From NCBI RefSeq assembly GCF_000411975.1, contig NZ_ASXG01000079.1:1-64000 (forward strand): a stretch of DNA of 64,000 bases, given 5' to 3'. This DNA is from Amycolatopsis orientalis DSM 43388 (GTDB taxonomy: Bacteria; Actinomycetota; Actinomycetes; Mycobacteriales; Pseudonocardiaceae). Position 1 is the stretch's first letter. Every line of letters begins with the position of its first letter. The notes beneath the pieces are model-generated. The model saw only the letters and a program-made list of their open reading frames with translations. It was not told the origin of the DNA and searched no databases. Below are positions 24,405 through 33,258 of this stretch, piece after piece. A program made the translations under genes and the position numbers.

Positions 24405-25327
24405 ACCGCGGGCTTCTTCGCCGCGCCGCGCCCGGCGAAACACACCGCGCCGAGCACGATCGCGCAGCCGACGAGCTGCAGCGCCCCCGGCCGTTCGCTC
24501 AGCAGCAGGAACCCGAAGGCGACCGCGCCGACCGGCTGCAGCAGCATCATCGTCGCGCCGGTCGAGGCCGCCAGCCGCGGCAGCGCCCCGGCGATCAGCA
24601 GCCAGCCGACGACCTGCCCGACGATCGCCAGCGCGGCGAACCAGCCGAGCGAGGGCAGGCTCGGCGTCAGGTCGAGGCGGCCGAACGGCAGTCCGAGCGC
24701 GACCGACACGAAGCCCGCCGACACGGTGGCCAGCGACAGCGAACGAACCTGCGTCGCGGGGCTGCTGCTGAGCCGGAGCAGCAGCAGGTACGCCGAGTAG
24801 CCCGCCCCGGCGGCGAGCGCGAAAACCAAGCCGAGCACCGGATTCGACCCGGTCGCCGACGAGCCGAACACGCCGCCGGCCAGCACGATGCCGCCGATCA
24901 GCGTCGGCGCGACGAACGTGAACCGCGGGTCCGGCCGCTCCTTGAGGAAGACGAACGCGAGCAGCGGCACGATCACCACCTGCACCGAAAGCAGCATGGT
25001 GGCCACGCCCGCGCCGACGCGCGGAATCGCCTCGCCCCACAGGACGAAGTCGAGACCCAGCCCGAGGCCGGCCAGCAGCGGCAGCAGGATCTTGGCGCGC
25101 ACGCGGGTCCGCCGCGCCTCGCTGAACGCCAGGATCGCCAGCAGCGGCAGCGCGAGGGCGCAGCGCCAGAACGCGCTGGTCGCCCCGCTGGCCCCGGAAA
25201 CCTTGATGAGCACCGAGGTCAGCGCGATGCAGAGGCAGCCGGCCGCGGCCAGCAGCCGGGGGTCGGCGCGGCCGGTGAGCGCGGCGATCGGACCGGCGGT
25301 CGGCAACGGAGCGGATGCGGTGGTCAT
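24329..25327 (-). CDS. EamA/DMT-family transporter
   Basis: 332 aa, ten membrane helices in two EamA repeats (about 20-160 and 165-300), including FLKERPDPRF at the first repeat end and LLQPVGAVAFGFLLLSERPG in the second. Members export amino acids or other metabolites. ATG at 25327. Divergent from a LysR gene 74 bp away, a common regulator/exporter pairing. The polar C-terminal 25 residues are encoded in the overlap with the neighbouring hypothetical gene. Confidence 0.88.
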   Translation of the reverse strand: MTTASAPLPTAGPIAALTGRADPRLLAAAGCLCIALTSVLIKVSGASGATSAFWRCALALPLLAILAFSEARRTRVRAKILLPLLAGLGLGLDFVLWGEAIPRVGAGVATMLLSVQVVIVPLLAFVFLKERPDPRFTFVAPTLIGGIVLAGGVFGSSATGSNPVLGLVFALAAGAGYSAYLLLLRLSSSPATQVRSLSLATVSAGFVSVALGLPFGRLDLTPSLPSLGWFAALAIVGQVVGWLLIAGALPRLAASTGATMMLLQPVGAVAFGFLLLSERPGALQLVGCAIVLGAVCFAGRGAAKKPAVQPSAKLSPAESSSPRAMSLNSSRR

Positions 25328-25401
25328 GCCTTCTATCGTGGGGGCGCTAACTATCAAGGACAAGTGAATGTTCCTGCGGAGAATTCGGTAGCATAACTAC
25401 T

Positions 25402-26310
25402 GTGTTCAGTGTCGATCGGATGCGTGCCCTGCACGCGGTGGCGCAGCACGGCTCGGTTGCCCGCGCGGCGGCCGCGCTGCACGTCACGCCGTCCGGGGTG
25501 TCGCAGCAGCTGGCGAAACTGGAACGGGAAGCGGGCCAGGCGCTGCTGGAACCGCGCGGCCGGACCGTGCGGCTCACGCGGGCCGGGCAGGTGCTGGCCG
25601 GGCATGCCGAACGCGTGCTGGCCCAGCTGGCCGAAGCGCGCACGGATCTCGAACGGCTGCGCGAGGACGTCTTCGGGCCGTTGCGGATCGGGTCGATCGC
25701 GACGTGCGTGCACGCGCTGCTGCCGCCCGCGCTCGCCACGCTGACCGAACAGCATCCGCGGCTGGACGTGACGCTGGGCGAAGGGGAAGCCGAGCAGACG
25801 CTGCCGAAGGTGCTCGCCGGGGACCTCGACGTCGCGGTGTTCGAAAGCTGGGCGGACCGGCCGACGGTGGTGCCGCCGGGAATCACCCAGGTCACGCTGT
25901 TCTCCGACGTCGCCGATCTCGCGCTGCCCGCCGGGCACCGGCTCGCGCACCGGCGCACAGTCGATCTTTCCGAAGTGGACGACGTGCCCTGGATCGGCTG
26001 GACCGGGCGGTCCGGCTGCTACGAATGGCTCGTGCACGTGCTCCGTTCGCAGGATCTGGAGCCGCGGATCAGCTGCACCATCGGGAGTTACGTGACGCAG
26101 CTGGCGCTCGTCGCCGGCAACGTCGGAGCCGCGCTGGTCCCGCGGCTGGCCCGCGGACCGATCCCGGACGGCGTCCGGATGCTCGCGACGCGGCCGGTGC
26201 TGAACCGCACGATCATCGCCGCGTGCCGGTCCGGCGAGGAGACGCACGGCGGCGTCCGGGCGGCGCTCGAGGCGCTCGGCGAAGCGTCGGCGGCTTATGT
26301 GAACCGCTGA
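25402..26310 (+). CDS. LysR-family transcriptional regulator
   Basis: 302 aa, GTG start. N-terminal HTH at 3-62 (MRALHAVAQHGSVARAAAAL, TPSGVSQQLAKLEREAG) and a LysR substrate-binding domain at about 90-295. It probably senses the metabolite exported by the divergent EamA transporter and activates that gene. The 74-bp divergent region is AT-richer than its surroundings, but I could not define a clear T-N11-A box. Confidence 0.9.
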   Translation: MFSVDRMRALHAVAQHGSVARAAAALHVTPSGVSQQLAKLEREAGQALLEPRGRTVRLTRAGQVLAGHAERVLAQLAEARTDLERLREDVFGPLRIGSIATCVHALLPPALATLTEQHPRLDVTLGEGEAEQTLPKVLAGDLDVAVFESWADRPTVVPPGITQVTLFSDVADLALPAGHRLAHRRTVDLSEVDDVPWIGWTGRSGCYEWLVHVLRSQDLEPRISCTIGSYVTQLALVAGNVGAALVPRLARGPIPDGVRMLATRPVLNRTIIAACRSGEETHGGVRAALEALGEASAAYVNR

Positions 26311-26381
26311 ATGTCGGCGCACGGCCGCCTTTTCCGGCCGGTTCGGCCCTAGAGTCGGAACCGACGAGCAGGGGAGGGCCG

Positions 26382-27686
26382 ATGACTGCCGAGGATGTCT
26401 TGCGAGCCCGGATGTCCGCCGGGCAGGTGCACACGTCCGGCCCGCAGTACGAATCGGCGGCGACAGTGTGGAATGCCGCGGTCGTCGCGCGTCCGGCGGT
26501 GGTGGTGGAATGCCGGAGCACAGCGGACGTCCAAGCCTCGGTGCGTGCCTGCCGCGAATTGGGTTTGCCGTTGTCGGTGCGAAGCGGCGGCCACGACTGG
26601 GCCGGACGCGCGGTGGCGGACGGCGGGATCCTGCTCGATCTGCGGCCGCTGAACCGTGTCGCGGTCGACGCCGGGCGGCGTGCCGCGGTGGTCGGCGGCG
26701 GGGCGCGAGCCAACGATGTGCTTGCGGCGGCGGAAGCGCGCGGCCTGACCGCGGCGGTCGGCACGATCGGCACGGTCGGGTTCGCTGGGCTCGCGCTCGG
26801 CGGCGGATACGGTCCGTTTCTGGGGAAATACGGGCTCGCCGCGGACAATCTGCTCGGTGCGGAGATCGTGCTCGCGGACGGCGAGGTCGTGCTGGCCAAC
26901 GCCTCGCGGCTGCCGGATCTGTGGTGGGCGTTGCGGGGCGGCGGCGGGAATTTCGGCGTGGTGACGTCTCTGGGAGTCCGGTTGCACGCGGCACCGCGGA
27001 TCACGACCGGGCCGGTCTGGTACCCGGCGTCGGACACGGCGCGGGTTTTCGCCGCGGTAGCGGAGATCCAGACTGACGCGCCGGACGAACTGACCGTGCA
27101 GACCGGCGTGCTCGCCGGCGCCGACGGTTCGCTCTGCGCGCTGGTCTGGCCGACCTGGTGCGGCCCCGCGGATCCCGACGGCTTCCTGGCTCGCCTCGGA
27201 ACGCCGCTCGCCTCCCAGATCGAGACGGTCCCGTCCTACGCGGCGGAGATCGCGCGCCGCGACGCGATGTTCCCGGACGGCCGGTCGGTCACCATCCGCA
27301 CGCGGTCGCTCCCGGCGCTCACGGCGGAGATCGGATCGGTGCTGGCTTCGGCCGCGGAAGCCCGGACCTCGCCGTTGTCCGGACTCTCGATCCACCACTT
27401 CCACGGCGCGGCCTCGCGGGTGCCGGTGACGGATACGCCGTTTCCGCTGCGGGAGGACCATCTGATGGTCGAGGTGCTCGGACTGGGAGACGGCAACGAC
27501 GACCGGGCCTGGGCGGATGCCACCGCGGCGGCGTTGGACCGGTACGCCTTGCCCGGCGCGTACGCGAACTTGCTGGGAACTGATGTCCCTTCGGCGGAGG
27601 TCTTCGGCCGCAACTCGGGCCGGCTGCGGGACGTCAAACACCGCTACGACCCGGACGGGGTTTTCCGCGCGATCCCGCTGGGCTGA
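26382..27686 (+). CDS. FAD-binding oxidoreductase (berberine-bridge enzyme type)
   Basis: 434 aa. PCMH-type FAD domain at about 35-210 with RSGGHDWAG (His near residue 75, the usual site of covalent FAD linkage), GTIGTVGFAGLALGGGYG and LRGGGGNFGVVTS. The C-terminal RLRDVKHRYDPDGVF is the BBE motif. Covalent flavin is likely bound only through His, since the second-site Cys motif is not seen (YGPFLGKYG). Oxidises sugars, alkaloids or polyketide intermediates with O2. Start ATG at 26382 follows GGGGAGGG. Confidence 0.9.
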   Translation: MTAEDVLRARMSAGQVHTSGPQYESAATVWNAAVVARPAVVVECRSTADVQASVRACRELGLPLSVRSGGHDWAGRAVADGGILLDLRPLNRVAVDAGRRAAVVGGGARANDVLAAAEARGLTAAVGTIGTVGFAGLALGGGYGPFLGKYGLAADNLLGAEIVLADGEVVLANASRLPDLWWALRGGGGNFGVVTSLGVRLHAAPRITTGPVWYPASDTARVFAAVAEIQTDAPDELTVQTGVLAGADGSLCALVWPTWCGPADPDGFLARLGTPLASQIETVPSYAAEIARRDAMFPDGRSVTIRTRSLPALTAEIGSVLASAAEARTSPLSGLSIHHFHGAASRVPVTDTPFPLREDHLMVEVLGLGDGNDDRAWADATAAALDRYALPGAYANLLGTDVPSAEVFGRNSGRLRDVKHRYDPDGVFRAIPLG

Positions 27687-27803
27687 GCGTTTCCGGCAAC
27701 GGCCAGCGCCGGTCCGTGCGTCAGCCTGCGACCTGGCCTGGAGCGAAAATTCCCTGCGGTGACGGGATTCGCGGCGGGCGGACGCGGCTGCTAGGTTGTG
27801 GAC

Positions 27804-28802
27804 GTGACAACAAAATCGATGCGGGCGGTGGTCCACGAAGGCGCGGCGGGGGTCGCCGGGGTGCGGGTCGCGGAGGTACCGGTGCCGCGACCTGGGCCGG
27901 GAGAAGTGCTGGTCCGGCTGAAGGCGGCCGGGCTGAACCACCGGGATCTGTTCATTGTGGACAGTCGCGGTCCGGCCGCCCCCTCGGTCGTCCTGGGCTC
28001 GGACGGAGCCGGAGTGGTCGTGGCGGCGGGAGCGGACGCTGCCGTCGTGGCCGGCGCCGAGGTGGTCGTCAACCCGTCTCTCGACTGGGCCGAACCGGAC
28101 GCGGTGACGGAAGTTCCCGCCATTCTCGGAGTGCCGACGAACGGCACGCTGGCTGAATACGTCGTGGTCCCGGCGGGCAACGTCGTGCCGAAGCCCGAGC
28201 ACCTGACCTGGACCGAAGCCGCGGCGCTCCCGTTGGCCGCGCTCACCGCATACCGCGCGCTGTTCACCCGAGGCGGACTGACCGCCGGGGAACACGTGCT
28301 GCTGCCGGGCATCGGCAGCGGGGTCGCGACCTTCGCCCTGGCGATGGCGAAAGCCGCGGGCGCGACGGTCAGCGTCACCTCGCGCAGTCCCGAAAAGCTG
28401 GCCAGGGCAACGGAACTGGGCGCCGACCGCGCGATCGGCAGCAGCGGCGACTGGGCCGCCGAACTCGGCGAACCGGTGGACCTGGTCGTCGACAGCATCG
28501 GCTCGGCGACGTTCGACGCGTGCCTTTCGGTGCTTCGCTCCGGCGGCCGGATGGTGACGCTCGGCGCGACCACCGGGCCGGATGTCGAGCTGTCCCTGCG
28601 CAATCTCTTCTTCCGGCAGATCAGCCTGCTAGGCACGTCCATGGGCAGCGCGCGGGAGTTCTCGCGGATGGTCGAACTGGTCGCCGAACACCGCTTGCGG
28701 CCGGTGGTGCACCACGTCTACGACCTGTTCGACGGGCCGCGCGCGCTGGTCGAACTGGCATCGGGGGACCAGTTCGGCAAGCTCGTGGTCGCGGTCGGCT
28801 GA
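27804..28802 (+). CDS. Zinc-binding dehydrogenase / NADPH:quinone oxidoreductase family
   Basis: 332 aa medium-chain dehydrogenase. GroES-like N-terminal domain (VPVPRPGPGEVLVRLKAAGLNHRDLF) and a Rossmann domain with LLPGIGSGVATFALAMAKAAG. No catalytic-zinc Cys/His set is seen, so a quinone or enoyl reductase role is more likely than alcohol oxidation. TAGGTT at 27792-27797 ends 6 nt before the GTG at 27804, suggesting a leaderless mRNA with that start; a GTG at 27798 is in frame but abuts the -10. Confidence 0.88.
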   Translation: MTTKSMRAVVHEGAAGVAGVRVAEVPVPRPGPGEVLVRLKAAGLNHRDLFIVDSRGPAAPSVVLGSDGAGVVVAAGADAAVVAGAEVVVNPSLDWAEPDAVTEVPAILGVPTNGTLAEYVVVPAGNVVPKPEHLTWTEAAALPLAALTAYRALFTRGGLTAGEHVLLPGIGSGVATFALAMAKAAGATVSVTSRSPEKLARATELGADRAIGSSGDWAAELGEPVDLVVDSIGSATFDACLSVLRSGGRMVTLGATTGPDVELSLRNLFFRQISLLGTSMGSAREFSRMVELVAEHRLRPVVHHVYDLFDGPRALVELASGDQFGKLVVAVG

Positions 28803-28871
28803 GCCGGCCGGGCATTTTTGTCGGTGCCTTGTGGTGCACTGTGGGCACGAACCGAGGGAGGGGAACACCTG

Positions 28872-29279
28872 ATGAGCAAGCGCTGGAATCCGGAGACGGT
28901 CGCGGCGCCGGTAGGCCGCTACAGCCATCTCGCGCAGATTCCCGCCGGCCAGGAACTGGTCGTCGTGGCCGGGCAGATCGGCGCACGACCGGACGGCACG
29001 CTCGCCGGGCCGGACGCGGAAGCGCAGACGCGCGAAGCCCTGGCGAACATCGAACGCGTGCTCGCCGCGGCGGGCGCCGGGCCGGAGCACCTGGTGAAGG
29101 TGTTCAGCATGGTCGCCGGCACCGAGCACCTGGCCGGGTTCCGCGCGGCGACCGGCGCCGTGTTCAGCCGGTGGTTTCCGGAGGGCGACTGGCCGACGCA
29201 GTCGCTGATTGTCGTGTCGGCTCTCGCCAAACCGGAGCTGGCCGTGGAAATCGAAGCGATGGCGGCGGTGCCGCGATGA
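28872..29279 (+). CDS. RidA family protein
   Basis: 135 aa Rid/YjgF trimeric fold protein. VVVAGQIGARPDGTLAGPDAEAQTREALANIERVLAAAG is the family core. RidA members hydrolyse reactive enamine/imine intermediates; the archetypal arginine of the active site is not clearly retained, so this may be a different Rid subgroup. ATG at 28872 follows GAGGGAGGGG. Followed by a metallo-hydrolase 28 bp downstream, likely co-transcribed. Confidence 0.88.
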   Translation: MSKRWNPETVAAPVGRYSHLAQIPAGQELVVVAGQIGARPDGTLAGPDAEAQTREALANIERVLAAAGAGPEHLVKVFSMVAGTEHLAGFRAATGAVFSRWFPEGDWPTQSLIVVSALAKPELAVEIEAMAAVPR

Positions 29280-29307
29280 CCCTTTTCCCCGAACGGCAGG
29301 AAGTTCG

Positions 29308-30162
29308 ATGACCATCGCCCTCGGGCCGCTGCGGATCGACCCGGTGACCGAACTGGATCATTGGCCCTTCGCCCCGGCCGAGCTGTTCCCGGCGGTCACG
29401 CCGGAAGAACTGGCAGACCACCGCGGCGACCTCGACCTGTCGATCACCACGTACCTGGTGCGCACGCCGGACCAGACCGTGCTCCTCGACGCCGGGAACG
29501 GCAACGCCAAGGAACGCCCGGTTCTGCTGGCGCACCACCAGTTCGACACGCCGTACCTGGACCGGCTGGCCGCGGCCGGCGTCGTGCCGGAGGAGGTCGA
29601 CGTCGTCGTGGCGACCCACCTGCACCCGGACCACTGCGGCGGTTTCACCCAGCTGGTCGACGGTTGGTGGGATCCGACCTTCCCGCGCGCCCGGTACCTG
29701 ATTCCGGGCGAGGAATACGCCTGGCTCGAAGCAGTGCACGCGTCGGCCCCGGAAGACGGGGTTGCGGCCGACCTGGCGCGGACGTTCGAAGACAGCGTCC
29801 TGCCGGTGGTCGAGGCAGGCCTGGTCGAACTGATCGACCTGCCGTATGAGGTAGCGGAGGGCATCACCCTGCGCGCCCTGCCCGGGCACACCACCGGCCA
29901 CCTGATCGCCGAGCTCAGCGGCGGAGGTCAACACGCATTGGTGAGCGGGGATGTGCTGCACCATCCGTTCCAGTTCGCCAACCTGACCCTGGCCCAAGGC
30001 GGCGATGCGGATCCCGCCGCCGCCGCGGAGTCCCGGCGGACGCTGTGCGAACTGGCCGTCGAACGGGACGCCCTAGTCCTGCCCGCGCACTTCGGGCCCG
30101 GACGCATCGACCGAGACGGCGACGGTTTCCGCTACCGCCCGGTGCAGTTGGGAGCCGCCTGA
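29308..30162 (+). CDS. MBL-fold metallo-hydrolase
   Basis: 284 aa. Metallo-beta-lactamase fold with THLHPDHCGG (HxHxDH, binuclear zinc) at about 108-117, further metal ligands in LPGHTTGH and VSGDVLHHP. N-acyl-homoserine-lactonase-like members share this layout, but the natural substrate is unknown. ATG at 29308 with GGCAGGAAG upstream. Probably in an operon with the RidA gene. Confidence 0.9.
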   Translation: MTIALGPLRIDPVTELDHWPFAPAELFPAVTPEELADHRGDLDLSITTYLVRTPDQTVLLDAGNGNAKERPVLLAHHQFDTPYLDRLAAAGVVPEEVDVVVATHLHPDHCGGFTQLVDGWWDPTFPRARYLIPGEEYAWLEAVHASAPEDGVAADLARTFEDSVLPVVEAGLVELIDLPYEVAEGITLRALPGHTTGHLIAELSGGGQHALVSGDVLHHPFQFANLTLAQGGDADPAAAAESRRTLCELAVERDALVLPAHFGPGRIDRDGDGFRYRPVQLGAA

Positions 30163-30216
30163 CCACTAAATCGCGGGCCGATGTCGATTCCGCGGCTGCC
30201 CGTTCGACGCATGGGC

Positions 30217-30744
30217 ATGACTGACTACGAACCGACCACGACCCGCAACCTCGACCGCTACGGGAACGCCCCGCTGCCATGGAGCCGTGCCCGCGACGCC
30301 TTGGCGACCGACACCCCGACCGCCGACTTGACGTTCTTCGTCGCGACCGTCCGCCCAAACGGACGCCCACACTCGGCGGGCGTGGGTGCGGTCTGGACAG
30401 ACGGTGCGCTGTACTTCGTCGGCGGACCGGGCACCAGGCGTTCCCGCAACCTCGCGGCGAACCCGGCGTGCAGCATTTCGGTCCGCCTCCGCGGCTTGGA
30501 CCTGACCCTGGAGGGCGACACCCACCGAGTCACCGACGCCGACACCGTGGCCCGCCTGGCCGAGGTCTACCGCTCCGGCGGCTGGCCAGCAACAGCGGAC
30601 GGCGATGCTTTGACGGCGCCGTTCAGTGCTCCGAGCGCTGGTCCGCCGCCGTGGTATCTGTATCGGCTTAGTCTGCGACGTGCGGTGGGAGTGGCTTCGG
30701 CGGAGCCGCATGGGGCGACGTGCTGGGAGTTCGCTGGGTCTTGA
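30217..30744 (+). CDS. Pyridoxamine 5'-phosphate oxidase-family flavoprotein
   Basis: 175 aa. Split-barrel flavin-binding fold: LPWSRARDALAT, TFFVATVRPNGRPHSAGVGAVW and YFVGGPGTRRSRNLAANPACSISVRL are characteristic. Cofactor could be FMN or F420. ATGs at 30181 and 30211 are also in frame; none has a good Shine-Dalgarno, and I take 30217 (MTDYEP). The last ~69 codons, with their 3' flank, are repeated twice more downstream in other frames (repeat entry), so this copy is the only complete gene. Confidence 0.82.
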   Translation: MTDYEPTTTRNLDRYGNAPLPWSRARDALATDTPTADLTFFVATVRPNGRPHSAGVGAVWTDGALYFVGGPGTRRSRNLAANPACSISVRLRGLDLTLEGDTHRVTDADTVARLAEVYRSGGWPATADGDALTAPFSAPSAGPPPWYLYRLSLRRAVGVASAEPHGATCWEFAGS

Positions 30745-31269
30745 ACGCGGTGGTTTCGCGGTCCGGGCCCGGCTTACGGGTGCCGACACCGCGGCACGTC
30801 TAGCTGAGGCCTACCGGTCCGGCGGCTGGCCAGCAACGGCGGACGGCGATGCTTTGGCGGCCCCGTTCAGTGCCCCGAGTGCTGGCCTGCCGCCGTGGCA
30901 TCTGTATCGGCTTAGTCTGCGACGTGCGGTGGGAGTGGCGTCGGCGGAGCCGCATGGGGCGACGTGCTGGGAGTTCGCTGGGTCTTGAACGCGGTGGTTT
31001 CGCCGTCCGGGCCCGGCTTACGGGTGCCGACACCATGGCACGTCTAGCTGAGGCCTACCGGTCCGGCGGCTGGCCAGCAACGGCGGACGGCGATGCTTTG
31101 ACGGCGCCGTTCAGTGCTCCGAGTGCTGGCCTGCCGCCGTGGCATCTGTACCGGCTTAGTCTGCGACGGGCGGCGGGAGTCGCTTCGGGGGAACCTCGCT
31201 TGACTACGGTGGTTCGCAGTCCGGGCGGCGGCCCGGGTGCTGATCGTCGTCAGGACCGCACGGCGACCC
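30538..31269 (+). repeat. Three tandem copies of a 244-bp unit derived from the PPOX gene 3' end
   Basis: The unit starts near GCCGACACC within the gene and runs past its stop into 3' flank. A common anchor (GCTGGCCAGC) occurs at 30581, 30825 and 31069, exactly 244 bp apart. 244 is not a multiple of three, so each copy reads in a new frame. Copy 2 (30782-31025) retains an open tail ending in the same CWEFAGS and stop (30988). Copy 3 diverges after about 31180, where a stretch resembling the unit's own 3' spacer resumes. Copies 2 and 3 share LPPWHLY where the gene has PPPWYLY. Confidence 0.9.
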
Positions 31270-31416
31270 TGGTCGGAATTCGCTACGAGGGCCACGGTCC
31301 GGGCGAAGCACTGTTGGTCGCCTCGCGAACTTCCGAACCCGCTGCAGCCTTGCATAGACGTCTAGAACTTGTGCTTCTTCGTGCCATCAAGCAAAACTGG
31401 TCGGCGGCGCGAGGCC

Positions 31417-31463
31417 AACTACTTCTACGACACGGGACGAGGTCCCGTGTCGTAGAAGTAGTT
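31417..31463. terminator. Perfect 22-bp-stem hairpin
   Basis: Arms 31417-31438 and 31442-31463 are exact reverse complements separated by a 3-nt loop. The stem is AT-richer than the surrounding DNA and has no T-run after it. It could be a bidirectional terminator before the minus-strand small gene at 31564, or a dispersed palindromic repeat. 31270-31416 and 31464-31563 hold nothing else I can support. Confidence 0.5.
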
Positions 31464-31563
31464 ACCGTCGTTGGAGTCTTGAGCAATTCCGGACGTTGTC
31501 GCGACAACCTCCGGGAATGCTGGGCTCCCGCAGTCGTGAGCGGCGGCGAAGCTGCTCGAGTAC

Positions 31564-31773
31564 CTAGTCGCGCCAGCGCGTCCGGGCGCTGTCCAGGTCG
31601 GCGAGGCGGTTGAGCTCGGCCGCCGGGGTTTTCCTGTCGTGGAGCACGTTAAACGGGTGGCGCCCAGCGGCGATCGCGTTCACCACTTCCCAGGTGGTGT
31701 TCGCGATGCGTGCGTATGCCTCGTCGTCGAGGTCGGGCAGCTGGATGGTGATCCTGCGAGGCAGTGCGGTCAC
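31564..31773 (-). CDS. Small hypothetical protein
   Basis: 69 aa, GTG start at 31773. Reads RRITIQLPDLDDEAYARIANTTWEVVNAIAAGRHPFNVLHDRK..., an amphipathic, plausibly folded sequence with normal codon bias. The beginning is faintly like short DNA-binding or antitoxin N-termini, but I do not recognise a family. It lies 53 bp downstream of the M50-like gene on the same strand and may be co-transcribed. Confidence 0.5.
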   Translation of the reverse strand: MTALPRRITIQLPDLDDEAYARIANTTWEVVNAIAAGRHPFNVLHDRKTPAAELNRLADLDSARTRWRD

Positions 31774-31826
31774 GAGTGTTGTGCTCCAGTTCCGTGCGGT
31801 GGCGGGTCTTTTTCCGGCTTCGGCCG

Positions 31827-32594
31827 TCAGGCTGCTGGCCAGAGGAGGGGAACGGCGGTCCAGGCCGTCCAGCCGATCAGCGCGGTCCAGCCGGCGATCC
31901 AGGCGAACGCGGGGATCCCGCTGGCTTCGGCCAGGCCGGCGGCGTCATCGGTCTGGCCGTGGTAGCCGGTGCGGATCCGGTTCGCCACGAGTGCCGCCAC
32001 GCCGCCGAGTTCGCTGGTGAGCAGCAGCCAGGCCTCGAGGTAGGCGAGGGTGTTCTGCAGCCAGCCCGGTCCCCACTGCAAGGTCGCGAATGCCGCCGCG
32101 CCCAGGGCCACCACGATGCCGAAGGTGAGCAGGTCCCGTGTCACCAGCAGGACCAGCGCCATGGCAAGCACAGCCAGCGCGAGCACGGCGGGCGCGAGTC
32201 CCCGGTGCAGCAGCGCGGCCGCGCCGAGGCCCGCCAGCGGTGGCATCGCATAGCCGGCGAACAGGGTTGGCACCCGCGACCAGCGCGAGGTGTACCAGGT
32301 GCGGGTGAGCCCGGTGTCGGCGCTGGTGACCTCGATCCGGAACACGCCGCCGCCGGTCACGATGCTCAGCAACGCGTGCCCGCCCTCGTGGAACACCGTC
32401 CCCAGTGCGTTCGCCCGGGTCAGCGGCCGCCACCGCGCGGGCCCGGCCAACATCAGCGCGAACGTCGCCGCCGACACCGCGGCCGCGAACACCCCGGCCG
32501 CCAGCACCAGCCCGACCCCGGGCGGCGCGATCTGCCGGTTGAGGACGCCGAACACGCCTCCGCCGTCGGCGGTCGCCAGCACAGTCGCGGGCAT
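31827..32594 (-). CDS. M50-type membrane metallopeptidase-like protein
   Basis: 255 aa with six or seven membrane segments. FHEGGHALLS near residue 68 supplies an HExxH zinc motif within a helix, as in M50B (site-2-protease-like) membrane proteins. The family's second NPDG-like motif is not obvious, so catalytic competence is open. ATG at 32594 follows GGGGAGGAG. Sits in a pocket of small accessory genes and repeats. Confidence 0.75.
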   Translation of the reverse strand: MPATVLATADGGGVFGVLNRQIAPPGVGLVLAAGVFAAAVSAATFALMLAGPARWRPLTRANALGTVFHEGGHALLSIVTGGGVFRIEVTSADTGLTRTWYTSRWSRVPTLFAGYAMPPLAGLGAAALLHRGLAPAVLALAVLAMALVLLVTRDLLTFGIVVALGAAAFATLQWGPGWLQNTLAYLEAWLLLTSELGGVAALVANRIRTGYHGQTDDAAGLAEASGIPAFAWIAGWTALIGWTAWTAVPLLWPAA

Positions 32595-32706
32595 CGTCGG
32601 TTCTCCTCCCCAGGGAACAACGGGCTACACCACGATTACACAGGGGCACGACAGTTTCGACCCTGTTTGTGTCGGCGGTGCGGTGTGGCTCGGTTCACGG
32701 CGGGGT

Positions 32707-33036
32707 TCAGAAGAGCCGCAGTTGGGCCGCGCCGGGGTCGCGCCGTTGCTGGATTCCACCGCAGCGGCCGCAGGTCACCTCGTCGTCGGTGGGTTGCAGG
32801 CCGCGGGGGTCCCAGCCGTTCAGGCCGGCTCCGCACGCGGGGAGCCACTCGCCGGTGAGCAGGTGCACCGTGCCGGACGGCGCGCGTCCGCGCGCGTCCG
32901 CGACGGCGGGTCGTCCCGGTCCCGGCGGTCCGCCTGATCCGGGGTGCTCGCCGGGCCGGTGGTGGGTCAGGCGGCGCCGGAACGCTCCGAGCGGATCCCG
33001 GGCCGGGAGCGCGAACAAAGCCGGCGGGTCGTCCAT
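32707..33036 (-). CDS. Small zinc-ribbon-like hypothetical protein
   Basis: 109 aa from the ATG at 33036 (MDDPPALFALPARDP). The C-terminal half has VHLLTGEWLPACGAG and, later, EVTCGRCGG, giving a C-x(n)-C-x2-C pattern with an upstream His that resembles a small zinc-binding domain common in actinomycete accessory proteins. The middle is Pro/Gly-rich. The same frame is open to 33540 but the upstream part looks non-coding. Confidence 0.5.
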   Translation of the reverse strand: MDDPPALFALPARDPLGAFRRRLTHHRPGEHPGSGGPPGPGRPAVADARGRAPSGTVHLLTGEWLPACGAGLNGWDPRGLQPTDDEVTCGRCGGIQQRRDPGAAQLRLF

Positions 33037-33111
33037 GACGTCCACGATCTCAGCGGTCCGTGGACGCGCGGGACCGCCATTCCGGTGCCCCGAAGCGCAT
33101 CTCGCCTGACA

Positions 33112-33258
33112 GCGAACCGCCGTCGCATCGGTCCTTGTGCGTGGGGGCCGGTCTAATGGCGAACCGCACGAGTTCTGGTGCGTGCAGGGCGGGTGGGCTG
33201 GTCGAACAGCGAACCGTATGAGTCCTGGTGCGTGCAGGGGGTGGACCGGTCGAATGAA
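33112..33258. repeat. Three imperfect ~48-bp direct repeats
   Basis: Units begin with GCGAACCG at 33112, 33159 and 33209 (spacing 47 and 50 bp) and share a TGGTGCGTGCAGGG-like core, clearest between units 2 and 3. They lie in a 540-bp stretch (33037-33576) with no convincing gene. Nothing else recognisable is in that stretch apart from the promoter of the next gene. Confidence 0.6.

Noticed and set aside
30626..30988. 120-codon ORF over PPOX repeat copy 2 as a separate gene
   Set aside because: The first ~50 codons are out-of-frame gene sequence and there is no start signal; only the tail is meaningful, so it is treated as a duplicated fragment.
33112..33258. Short CRISPR array
   Set aside because: Only three imperfect units, irregular spacing, no distinct repeat/spacer alternation and no cas genes in the window.
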